Shown: positions 54,699 through 64,000 of the stretch, in pieces | Position numbering within the stretch: the first letter of the stretch is position 1 | Layout: each line of letters starts with the position of its first letter | Origin: Sialis fuliginosa | Lineage: Eukaryota; Arthropoda; Insecta; Megaloptera; Sialidae | DNA: 64,000 nucleotides | Assembly: GCA_961205875.1 (NCBI GenBank) | Contig: OY540812.1 | Location: 32,621,098-32,685,097 of the forward strand | Reading direction: 5' to 3' | Position numbers and translations under genes: made by a program | Notes under the pieces: model-generated | The model's input: the letters and a program-made list of their open reading frames with translations, nothing else | The model's database searches: none | What the model was told of the DNA's origin: nothing

Positions 54699-55179
54699 GT
54701 GCATTTTGAGTGCAACGCTACATTGTTTTTGAAATATCTGCGGTTCTATAGGTCGTAGGTAAATAAAAAAAAAAAAAAAAAAAAACTAAAATACTCGTGA
54801 GTTAATAAACTATAGAACGGTATAGGTAGCGCTACTTTCCAAAGGCATCTTAACTTCAAAAAACTAAAAATTGTCGAAATACTTTTTTTATCACAAATAA
54901 TGTAATAATTAACGTGAAAATCAGGGTATTTTGTACGAAAATATGTATTTTTATGTTTAAATACGTTATGAAATTAAAAAAAAAATGATTTTTACGTCCA
55001 CAATTGGCCACTTTTGGAAAAATGAAAATTATTACATAATTGGTGATAAAAAAAGTTTTCGACAATTTTTTTTTTGAGGTTAATATGCGTTTGGAAAGTA
55101 ACGCCACCTATACAGTTCTATGATCTATTAACTCACTAAAAATTTCTAAAACAATGTAGCGATGCATTCAAAATGCACC
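54699..55179. mobile_element. ~480-bp foldback with poly-A insertion in the left arm
   Basis: GTGCATTTTGAGTGCAACGC pairs with the inverse near 55160-55179. TCGTGAGTTAATAAACTATA, AGCGCTACTTTCCAAAGGC and TTGTCGAAATACTTTTTTTA pair with their inverses at 55043-55140. The left arm carries an extra ~60 bp with a run of about 20 A (54766-54785) that the right arm lacks. Confidence 0.8.
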
Positions 55180-55329
55180 AAAAATGCACAATTATGCAAA
55201 AAAATACAAAGAGAACATAAAAAACCAACTTTCCGAATGCATTAATTCAAAATGCTAATTTTTTAGTTGGGTTCTAATACAGAGATAATACCCACATCTA
55301 ACTTTGACTAGAATTTAGGAGAAGGTTCT

Positions 55330-55990
55330 AATTAAAAAAAATGAGTGAAATGAGTGTGATTGTGTCAGGATGCACAGTCAAGGGATTGACGTGAATACGT
55401 TTCAACTCCAAGGCAGTGGTTTTTATAAAAACGTATAGGTTATAGATAAAACTCAGACTTATGATGTGTTAGCGCCGTCGTTGACCAAGTCGCTGACTTT
55501 CCGATTTTGGTGTGCTCTATACCTCCTGACCCTTTCAGCTATTGGTAATGGTATATTTTTCGATAGCTACTGAGATTCTCTTGCTCAATGCTGTGCGTCT
55601 TTTATATTTTATACTGGCTTTTGCGAGTGTTTTTTCCGACATTACGATTTATTTTTTATTTTTATTATTATATGAAGTTTTTTACTCACTGAAACTGGTC
55701 AAATGTTTTGATTTATACTTGCATCTCATAGATTTAATCGAGATCTATAACTTGAGACTTGAGTGTCGAGCTATACTGATTGTAAATTTACACTAGTGCG
55801 CAAAATGATTCTGCGTGTTTTTCATCATCGTATAAATCATCCCAATCGGACTTTTAGTTTCTGAAAATGTTATATCAAGTTTTTGAAATACCTCCCCCCC
55901 AGTATCTGGCTGGCGTGAAACACTAGAGTCTAGACGTTAATCACGTCAAAATACTAATTTGAAGTGAAGTTGTTTTTTATCGTCATGGTC
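55330..55990. repeat. Head-plus-tail copy of the 147-bp-array family (array absent)
   Basis: The head GAGTGTGATTGTGTCAGGAT...AAGGGATTGACGTGAATACG matches 59997-60045. The tail ATAGATTTAATCGAGATCTA...TCGGACTTTTAGTTTCTGAA matches 60610-60760 and 39796-40095. The tandem units between head and tail are missing. It ends near the CAGTATCTGGCTGGCG block (55901) and TTAATCACGTCAAAATACTA. The frame at 55542-55796 is not domain-bearing. Confidence 0.6.
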
Positions 55991-57974
55991 TATTTTACCA
56001 TAATATAAAAATATCATCGTGGGTTCTCTTCTCGTACTCTTACTCTTTACGTAGAGGGTTTGCTGTATTTCAGAATTTATTTAGTTCGAACAAAATAGCA
56101 GATAATAAATATGTAGACGTATAACTCACAAAATCTGAATTGAAAACCATAAGTCAATATTATAATATCTAATATGAAATTCTTTTTTGAAACAAAATCA
56201 GACACACAATTAATTTTCACATCAAATAAAAATTGAAATGATTTAAGCAATTTTTCATTTTGATTGCGCGTTATATAAGGGAGAGAGATTTTAAATTATA
56301 AATGGGATTTAATCATAAAAACCCAATGAAAAACTGTGTGGAATGTGCATGAATATATTATATGAACAAGATGATGGAAAATTCAATTTTGCATCCGATT
56401 TGATTTGAACTTATACCAAATATCAGTGTCGGAGTCAGGAATTTTTTAATAATCTAGTATTTTTTACGTAGTTCGGTATTTTTTATCGGATTGGACTTGA
56501 TTGGTATGTGTCTTATTGTTAGATCGTGCGTCACGGTGATGAATTATTCCTATTGGTTAGTTGTTAGTTAGAAAAACATGATTCATTATAATGGGAAATT
56601 GTTTTGAAGAATTATGCTTATTTTCTTTAAAAAAGAAATTAAATACTTGAATTGTTAAAAGTGTATAATCAGTACCTAAATATTATTTTATTTATATTTT
56701 GACATATGAATGGTTCATAACATAGGACATAGGAACTATGGGCTTCAGAAGTCGTCTGCCACCGTTAAGGTCAGAATCGCTTACAACATATTCGAAATAT
56801 TAAGACAAACATCATCGGTTATCTTTTTCTAGGCCGGAGCTTATATAGCAGCATCAAATATACGTTCATTTCATTAATTAATTTTATATCAAGTTTAACA
56901 TATTCAAATACTAAAATTCCGAATATCAAATATTTATTGCCACAAAATTTATTTATAAAATTTTCAATAGATTACATAATAATTTAATCGCACAATTATA
57001 TATGAGTACAATATATATGAATAAACGAAGAGTACTTCTTTATCTAGCAAATGAGTTTCAAAATATCTGTCTTTATTAATTGGTACATGGAGAAATGATT
57101 TAAATATCATAATATCAAATGGTAGGAGCCTACAAGTTTGTGATACGCAAATTTGAATGAAAACTAAACGAGCACTTTTACATTTTACTGTACCTACATT
57201 GTTCTGCATCATATTTAAAATTGTCGAACAATTGTTTAAAAATTAAAAAGAAATAATCGCGCCAAGTATTTCTCATATATCAAAAAGGGGACAGAAAAAA
57301 GGAAAACAAAAAGACTGGAACTTATAAAACTAACATAGATCATCGTGTAACAATTCTTTTAAGCCACTTAGTGTGTATATAGTTGATATAACCTCTCCAG
57401 AGTGCTATAAATAATTACCCGCTCTCGCAATTCAAAGCACGCGCGATGGACAAGATGGCGGCGGTCAAGATATGAATCCGCCGGTCCTAAACTTTCACAA
57501 TATATTTTACCTCTTAAAAACTTCATAAAAATATTATATGAATTCAGTGATGATAAAAAATTATGTCTTGGCTGTTCTGATTTATTGCTTTTTAGATATT
57601 ATTATTCTTGTTGTTAGGTTTAGAGCTGCGAATCATAAAAGTAAGAATATGGAATAGAAAATACATTTTTCGATAGGTATAATATATATATTTGTACACT
57701 CAGTTCTGTTTTTGCAGTCTATTATCGTGTAAAGAAAGATGATATACCTACATAAAAAACTGGGAAAGGCTCAAAAAACGTAAAAAGACATTTTTACAAA
57801 TAAAAAATTTTAAGTATGATACATTTATGATTTTTTTTAATATGAAAAAATTGAAATACATATGAAAATTCTTAAAATTAATCGTGTAAAATCAAATCAA
57901 TATGTGTAAAAAAATATATACATTTTATTGTTATCGACCGTGCTATTTCAAAATTGTGTAAAAATAGAATTGGG
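55991..57974. other. 2-kb AT-rich spacer
   Basis: No gene, hairpin or family match found. One short GC patch (GCGATGGACAAGATGGCGGC near 57443) resembles a translation start but has no frame beyond about 11 codons (stop at 57474). Confidence 0.4.
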
Positions 57975-58453
57975 TGTATATTTTATACCTATATAAAAAC
58001 GTTGGTGCGTATGTATGTGATCTCATCAGGCCTAAACCACTGGATGTATCGAAGTTATATTCACACCATATGTTCGTTTGGTGCTCCGATTTTTCGGACC
58101 CGTAGGTGGTACTGAGGTCGAGATATTTCGAAATTTTTTATTTTTTTCATTTAAAAAATACATAAAAACGTTAGTTTTTTTGAATGTGATCTCATCAGGT
58201 CTAAACCACTGGACGTATCGAAGCTATACATTCCATATGTTACGTGGAAAGAAATATTTTTAGAAAAAATGGACCCGGTGGGTGGCGCTGGAATCGAGAT
58301 ATTTACAGAAATGTGTATTTATCGACTAATTTTTGAATACATTATTTTTGAGCAGAACAACGTTTTTCGGGTCCGCTAAATCAGTTACAACCCTCTATAC
58401 GTGACAGGGGGTGAAATATTAACTCCCATGCGAGGCCGCGGCGGGTCTGCTAG
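57975..58453 (+). mobile_element. Non-autonomous Helitron-like element
   Basis: The 3' end reads GAGGCCGCGGCGGGTCTGCTAG followed by T: a GC-rich hairpin a few bases before CTAG, the Helitron 3' signature. The left part consists of two diverged ~190-bp direct repeats (ATAAAAACGTTNGT, GATCTCATCAGGNCTAAACCACTGGANGTATCGAAG). GTTACAACCCTCTATACGTG and ACAGGGGGTGA link it to 7321-7650 and 45430-45745. No replication protein is encoded. The 5' TC end is uncertain. Confidence 0.7.
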
Positions 58454-58464
58454 TTTATTTATTA

Positions 58465-58885
58465 GGGTGTTTTTTTTATTTTTATTTTTTCGGTCCCGAA
58501 ATTTCAGACTCGTAGATCAAACCTGTGAACGACGCAAACCGTCTTTTTCCCATTTGAATAACATGGGAAAAATCAATTTTTTACTTAAAAAATTTTTTTT
58601 TTGAAAATATCTCAGAGCAATATTTTGTAGAGGAGAATTAAGTGCTCAATTTATAAATCCAGTAATTTTTAAGATGTGCTTGTCTTTAAAAATACTGAAT
58701 CTATGAATTGAGCACATCTTTTTTGTAGGAAATTTAAAGAAATTAATTTTTCCCATGTTAATCAAATGGGAAAAAGACTCGGTTTGCGTCGTTCACAGGT
58801 TTGATTTACGAGTCTGAAATTTTGGGATAGTTAACATTTGATCCAAAGTTAAAACATAGGCCAATGGAACAGAAAAAAAACACCC
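58465..58885. mobile_element. 421-bp foldback, GGGTGTTTTTTTT tips
   Basis: The outer tips GGGTGTTTTTTTT / AAAAAAAACACCC have TA on both sides. The inner arms (CTCGTAGATCAAACCTGTGA, GACGCAAACCGTCTTTTTCC) have their inverses at 58745-58830. It starts 12 bp after the Helitron end. Confidence 0.85.
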
Positions 58886-58956
58886 TATTATTTATATTAT
58901 TCAACTAATTCAATAGTGAAGTGAAATAAATCAAATACATATATACATATATACTT

Positions 58957-59360
58957 CCCGGGAAAAAAATTCAGATCTGAAGTGATCAAACCAGGTCTGG
59001 TTGATCTTCATTTTGGAACAAATCAGATCTTTGTAGATCTTTGTAGGTCTTTGCAGATAGTTGTAGATCTTTGTAGATCGTGATCTTTGCAGATCGTTGT
59101 AAATCGTTGTATGTCTTTGCAGATAGTTGTAAATCTTTGTAGATCGTTGTAGATCTTTGCAGATCGTGATCTTAATAGAGGTCCGAGCTAAGTATCCCGT
59201 GCGATAGAAGAGAAAATAATATTTATTATAAAAATATTGAGAATAAAAATACGTAAATTCATAAAATCTATTAAAATAATTCATGTCAAAATAAAAAAAT
59301 CTTGAAAAACATACATGCAGATCTGATTTGATCACTTCAGATCTGAAATTTTTTCCCGGG
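58957..59360. mobile_element. CCCGGG-tipped element with 10-bp GATC array, copy 2 (complete)
   Basis: Both ends are present: CCCGGGAAAAAAATTCAGAT...CTGAAGTGATCAAA and its inverse ending CCCGGG at 59360. The left half carries about 15 units of 10 bp (GATCTTTGTA, GATCGTTGTA, GATCTTTGCA; 59025-59170). Two are the short 6-bp GATCGT. The right half is AT-rich. The open frame 58931-59335 is produced by the array. 404 bp in all, non-coding. Confidence 0.88.
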
Positions 59361-59992
59361 TTGGTATCAGTGAGAATTAACCTAGTATTAATATAACATT
59401 TTTATACACATACAAAAAGTATCGGCATTTCTTTCCGGAACACTCTGTATATGTAATACATAGCAGAATCCGGGCAATGTGTGGGTGGGCGTTTATCGGC
59501 CTTTAAATTTTTTTAACGTTCACTGAAATTATCAACGGTTATGCAAATTTCAAAGGAAACAGCCCAAACCGCTTATTAGCATAAAATAGATTGTATATCT
59601 ACAGGTACCTTGTATGTATATGCTATTGTAGCTTTAAACAATATACACCATAATTAAAGTTCTAATGATACACCGCCTTCTATTCCGAGTTAATAACAAT
59701 TCAAATTCATGAAATTTAATTAATTATTTATTTGGTTATTAATATTAGTAGCTTCATTTTGGTTGATGGTATTATATTATTGATTTTGATAATAATACAG
59801 TAATTGAATATTTGTTTTCTGTAAATTATATTTTATGCAAAATTGTTTCGAAATCAAAAATGTTTACCCTACTAATATTTTTGTTTGTTTTATAAAAAAA
59901 AATTTTTTTGCGGAAGTACATTTGCTAACTTTTTAGACTATTTACCTGATGTATGATATTGTATATTTGTAGGTATACTTCATCTAGCTAAA
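59361..59992. other. AT-rich spacer
   Basis: Nothing recognised. Confidence 0.35.
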
Positions 59993-60790
59993 AAATGGGT
60001 GTGACTGTGTCGGGATGCACATTCGAGGGATTGACGTGAATATGTGGAGTGGGGTTAAATGAAACTCAGACTAGTATTGTATAATATAGTTATTTCTTAT
60101 AATTTGAAATTTACTTTTTATTTTTTTATTCAATTTAAAAAACTTTAATCAAAAAATTAAAAACGTTAGGTCGTACAGTATATATTTTAATATACTGTTA
60201 TGTTTTTTCAATTCAATTAATTTCTATTTACAAGAGCAATCGTGGAAATATGAAATTTACTTTTTATTTTTTTATTCAATTTAAAAAAACTTTAATTAAA
60301 AAAGTAAAAACGTTAGGTCGTACAGAATATATTCTAATATACTGTTATTTTCTATCAATTCAATTGATTGATATTTACAAGCGCAACCGCGAAAATATGA
60401 AATTTACTTTTTATTTTTTTATTCAATTTAAAAAACTTTAATCAAACAATTAAAAACGTTCGTTAAGTCTTACAGAATATAATCTAATATACTGTTATTT
60501 TTTTTAATTCAATTAATTAATATTTACAAGCGCAATCGTGGACATACAGAATTTAATTTTTTTTTATAATATTAAATTTAACATGCAACTGGTTAAATGT
60601 TTTGATTTTAACTTCTATCTCGTAGATCTAATCGAGATCTATAATTTGAGATCAATAACCACTTGGTAGCTACTCTGAGTGTCGAGATACACTGATTTTA
60701 AATTTACGCTAGCGCGCAAAAGTGATCTCAGTGCGTTACATCAAGTTTCTGAAATTCTAGACGTTATTCACGTCAAAACAGGGTGCGAAA
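59993..60790. repeat. Composite repeat: head, ~147-bp tandem array, tail
   Basis: Head 59993-60080 (GGGTGTGACTGTGTCGGGAT). Array 60104-60560: the unit start GAAATTTACTTTTTATTTTT lies at 60106, 60252 and 60399, a period of 146-147 bp, with a partial fourth unit. Each unit contains AAAAACGTTAGGTCGTACAG and TTTACAAGCGCAANCGTG. Tail 60590-60790 (TCGTAGATCTAATCGAGATC ... AGACGTTATTCACGTCAAAA). Copies with fewer or no units are at 16459 and 55330. Confidence 0.75.
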
Positions 60791-60904
60791 TTATCAAGAT
60801 AATTATAATTTTTAATGATAATCAAGATAATTATCGAGCAGTTTTCGGATAGTTATTAAATAATTATGTAACATGTTTTATTGGGCAAAGAACATATCTA
60901 TGAG

Positions 60905-61009
60905 TTAAAAAAAAACACGTAAATCGGATAAGTGGTTCTTGAGTAATAATTAATAATTAACGGACGGACAGACAGACAGAGAGACGTTGCGTTTTATAAT
61001 ATGTAGGGA
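60905..61009 (-). mobile_element. Helitron-like 5'-end fragment
   Basis: On the minus strand it starts TCCCTACATATTATAAAACG right after an A, as expected for insertion between A and T. It continues CGTCTCTCTGTCTGTCTGTC and AACCACTTATCCGATTTACG, shared with 20574-21421. Only the first ~105 bp are present; the hairpin-CTAG end is missing. Confidence 0.6.
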
Positions 61010-61086
61010 TAACGATAGAAAACGACTGGATATTATGGACAATACTACTGGTTGTATGCTCGGGCTAATACTATAACGTGCTATGG

Positions 61087-62622
61087 CAGTGTTTCTCAAA
61101 CTATGTTCCGCGAAACACCGGTTCAATTTTTGTGATTAAACCTCTATTTTCTGTAGAAATAAGTATTTTTTTGGAAATAGGAGACACGTAAGATCATCAT
61201 AAAGTAGTTTTTTTTTTTAAATTAGACATCATGCCTATTAATGAGGATAATAACTGAATCGACTAATGAAAAGTCTCTGTGTAGATAAAATATGATTAGT
61301 CTTCTAGGATTAATATGATATACAAGATGATTTACAAATAGTGTAAAAAAAATTAACTGTAGATCGAGGATGTAATTTTAAGCAAAAAATCGTAAGTGAA
61401 CCTTTGTCCGGAAATTCTTCGTGAGGGAGCTACAGTTTTTTTCCCAAAATTAGTGTTTATTTATTGGGCCCGCCGAATTTTATCAAGTATTTTTTTGATT
61501 TAAAATTTTTTCTTGGATTGGGTTCTTGTAGAAGATTATATGATACAAAATACACAAAAATATACTTGTTCATTTGTCATACGATTAACCGTTTTCGAAA
61601 AATTTCGAAAAAAAGAAAGTACTGCAGAATTTTACTTAATACGGATGCTTCAAATTACACTTAATAAGTTGATATTCTTGTTATATTATTAAAAATAAGA
61701 TGAAAAGTTAATGTAGATATACCTCAAAAACTGCATTTTTAACAACAAATATCCATTTATAGTTTTGTTTTTTAATCATGTTAGTAAAATACGTGTAACA
61801 GTAATACAACTGGCTATAACTCTATGATGATAAGTATTAGGTATATATTTATTAACTTTTTACTTATAGAACAAGAATATAAACTTATTTAGTGTAATTT
61901 GAAGCATCCGTATTAGGTAAAATTCTGTAGTACTTTCTTTTTTTCGAAAATCTTATGACAAATGTACAAAGTATATTTTTGTGTATTTTTAATCATATAA
62001 TCTTCTACAAGAACCGAATCCAAGAAAAAATTAAAGATCGAAAAAATACTTGATAAAATTCGGTGGGCCCACTGGCCCTATACACCCCTGGTCTAAATTA
62101 TTATTATTTGATACTAAAAATCGATAACACTTATTAATACCAAATTTTGTATCAAATTTCATAATTGTACTACAATGGGTTCTCTAGATATTAACACATT
62201 TACATACATTTACACTAATTTTGGGAAAAGACCGTAGCTCCCTCACGAAGAAAAAGATTTTTTGCTTAAAATTATATCCTCAATCTAATGTTAATTTTTT
62301 TTACACTAGTTGTAAATCATCCTGTATGTACGTTAGGGATGTATAAAACTATCCCACAAAATTGGTAACACCACAGCGGCATTTAGTATTTGATTGAATT
62401 TCTTTTAAAAACACCTTATTGCTAGTAGATTCTGTTTATTATATATATTTATATCTTATTGTTATTTATTAGTTGATAATTTGGACTATATACTTTTTTT
62501 CACGTAATGCTTAAATTGACTTATTTATTTTATAATTTTTATTACCTACAAAAGCCAAGGTGTTCCGTTAATATTTTAGGATTTAATATGTGTTCGTCGT
62601 AGGAAAAGTTTGGGTAACGCTG
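61087..62622. mobile_element. hAT element (1.54 kb) containing a giant foldback
   Basis: The tips CAGTGTTTCTCAAACTATGT and AAAAGTTTGGGTAACGCTG are inverse with a few mismatches. The perfect 8-bp duplication TGCTATGG flanks it (61079-61086, 62623-62630). About 1.0 kb of the interior is the nested palindromic element 61323-62324; the hAT part itself is ~535 bp and non-coding. Confidence 0.9.
61323..62324. mobile_element. Giant palindromic element, CAGGATGATTTAC family, copy 3
   Basis: The left tip CAAGATGATTTACAAATAGT and right tip ACTAGTTGTAAATCATCCTG are inverse, with TA on both sides. The arms of about 480 bp contain the same landmarks as copy 1 (GAAATTCTTCGTGAGGGAGC, GGATGCTTCAAATTACACTT, GGGCCCACTGGCCC). 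The loop AACTGGCTATAACTCTATGA is conserved. Confidence 0.9.
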
Positions 62623-62630
62623 TGCTATGG

Positions 62631-62899
62631 CATAGACAGGTTGAAACATATGTCTTGTAGCGTCCGGTGCAGCGTTGACCGGACGTTAATTACCATTGAT
62701 GTCATGTATTTGACTGATCGAATTTACAGTTATCAGTACTCTATATATGTATGTCCGAAAATGTAAAAGTTTATTGTGATTAAAATTCACCCAAAAGTAT
62801 GGACTCAGTTTTAACAGTAGATCAATAATTGACATTAATATTCATTGTTCTTTTGTGTTTATCTTATATTTACGCATTCTAACTTTTGCTGTGTATTGA
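62631..62899. other. Spacer
   Basis: A short imperfect palindrome GCGTCCGGTGCAGCGTTGAC CGGACG occurs near 62660. Otherwise AT-rich with no gene. Confidence 0.35.
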
Positions 62900-63095
62900 T
62901 AATATTATGTCCGGTATTATAAAGGAGCTAGCAAAATTTGCTAGCTAGCAATTACTTTCAAATGGAGTTTTATTTCTGTACTAGTATCTATGCATTAGTT
63001 ATGGTATTTAGAGCAGTGACACTTTAAATAATTGTAACACAGTTGGCATCTTTCACCGTACAAAATAATTTTCATAATATCACCACTGTTTTAAA
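62900..63095. repeat. GGTATTATAAAGGAGCTA repeat, second copy
   Basis: GTCCGGTATTATAAAGGAGC and TTTCAAATG match 2750-2790. The far end AATTTTCATAATATCACCAC is the inverse of 2834-2855. GCTAGCAAAATTTGCTAGC is a local palindrome. Confidence 0.5.
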
Positions 63096-63114
63096 AATAT
63101 GATTTTGTCTCAAA

Positions 63115-63172
63115 ATACAGATCTATCAAGATCTGATTTGATAACTTCAGATCTAAGTTTTTTTCCGGGTTG
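63115..63172. repeat. Right end of a CCCGGG/GATC element
   Basis: ATCTGATTTGATAACTTCAG then ATCTAAGTTTTTTTCCGGG matches the right end at 59317-59360. No array or left end is present. Confidence 0.6.
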
Positions 63173-63884
63173 CTCTGAATAACATATCAATAATCCAAAC
63201 ACTGTCATGTCAACTGACGCAGTGAGTCAGAGGTGTTGAAATACATATTATTGTTGTGTTTATAAAATTTAAAATAGAGCAGCAAAAGGAAATTTCCATA
63301 TTACCCTCCTGTTCCATTTATACCGACTTTCTTCTATATATCTGTGTAGGTAGATTCTGGTAGATGTGTATGTATGTGTCGCGCACTATCCATCTTTGCC
63401 TAGAATCTACTTAGTGGTTAACTATGTGCATCTATTATCATACACTCAACTACTAAGTTCTCTAGCTGTGTTCAAATATACATATGTAACGTGCAGTTGG
63501 TCTTATAAAAATATATATGTATATTATTTTTATATTTATTTTTATTATAACAAAGTTATATGTAACACTTTAGATGTTTATACAGCGAGTCATTACTTTC
63601 CGTTATAATGTTTAGTTATGTAATACATTATGAGCCAAAGTGATTTTCTTTAAGGTAGATAGACGGCATTACCAATATAAAAATGAAATCATAAAGATTA
63701 TATTGTGTAATACAGAGTAGGTGAGGCAGTCGAAAAAATTCGGTTGAAAGAGAAATAATGGATGGAAACCTATTTTATATTTATTATTATATATATATTA
63801 TCTCAAGAACGACACATGTTACGTGAAAATTTTATAGGGTATTTTTTGTAGAACATTAAATTTCCTATAATATACAACGTTTGT
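63173..63884. other. AT-rich spacer
   Basis: No supported gene. The frame at 63366-63608 is composed of TATATGTATA-type simple sequence. Confidence 0.4.
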
Positions 63885-64000
63885 TGTAAAATCTTCCCTT
63901 ACAAAGATTTATCTTAATTTATGTTAAAAAATCGTATTATATTAACTGTCATTTTGATGTTTTAAATGCCATTTGGACGTTTGAATAAATTTAGATTTAG
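63885..64000. repeat. Repeat continuing off the window edge
   Basis: CCCTTACAAAGATTTATCTT...AAAAAATCGT and GACGTTTGAATAAATTTAGA match 31430-31460 and 32394-32416, which in that copy are separated by the 862-bp insertion. Confidence 0.6.

Noticed and set aside
57443..57476. GCGATGGACAAGATGGCGGCG as a gene start
   Set aside because: The frame (MDKMAAVKI) ends at TGA 57474-57476 after about 10 codons and no donor follows.
58931..59335. 134-codon minus-strand frame
   Set aside because: Same GATC array read on the other strand; no domain and it spans the transposon tips.
60104..60560. Regular ~147-bp repeats considered as CRISPR
   Set aside because: Units are head-to-tail without distinct spacers and the context is insect transposon DNA.
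1..64000. tRNA, rRNA or snRNA genes
   Set aside because: No A-box/B-box pair with cloverleaf arms or rRNA core motif was seen by eye; the tRNA-Met-like word at 39651 is the copia primer-binding site.

Overview
The window looks like a stretch of repeat-dense, AT-rich insect nuclear DNA. A lepidopteran (butterfly or moth) is my best guess, inferred from four things: Helitron-type ends of the CGCGAGCGAAGCCGCGG...CTAG kind, a GGGTTCC...GGAACCC repeat followed by CCGTCCGTCC, mariner and copia relics, and an insect-style retinol dehydrogenase. No bacterial operon, rRNA, tRNA or CRISPR array is visible. Only one host gene can be supported: the last two coding exons of a short-chain dehydrogenase/reductase (retinol dehydrogenase-like) on the + strand (461-753 and 2300-2482). 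Its earlier exons lie left of the window. The rest is a mosaic of mobile elements, many nested in one another.

Layout. 1-2.6 kb: dehydrogenase exons with a repeat in the intron. 2.6-14 kb: small hairpin elements, four or five hAT-type elements with 8-bp target duplications, a broken pogo-like transposase (6.4-7.3 kb) and a damaged mariner (12.7-13.65 kb). 14-26 kb: a nested retroelement scrap with a hammerhead-like core, a 1.1-kb full-length palindromic element (18.9-20.0 kb), a Helitron and several foldbacks. 26-35 kb: a second mariner inside a second palindromic element, a 0.87-kb foldback, a 1.3-kb element with Stowaway-like ends and two inverted copies of one repeat. 35.9-39.8 kb: a Ty1/copia element with 132-bp LTRs that differ at one of 130 internal bases. 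Its reverse-transcriptase core has been removed in frame. 40-50 kb: hAT elements, foldbacks, arrays with GATC every 10 bp, and a third mariner carrying its own hAT insertion. 50-64 kb: more foldbacks (one in a TA site, one with a possible TAA duplication), two Helitron pieces, a ~147-bp tandem array and a hAT element holding another copy of the 1-kb palindromic element.

How it fits together. None of the elements here encodes an intact transposase or polymerase, so all appear to be passengers, moved (if at all) by proteins encoded elsewhere. Three themes stand out: (1) very long palindromic elements with TA target sites and CAGG-type tips, whose transcripts would fold into hairpins of hundreds of base pairs; (2) a terminal-repeat family that carries arrays of exact 10-bp GATC units; (3) a recently inserted copia that is itself deleted for reverse transcriptase.
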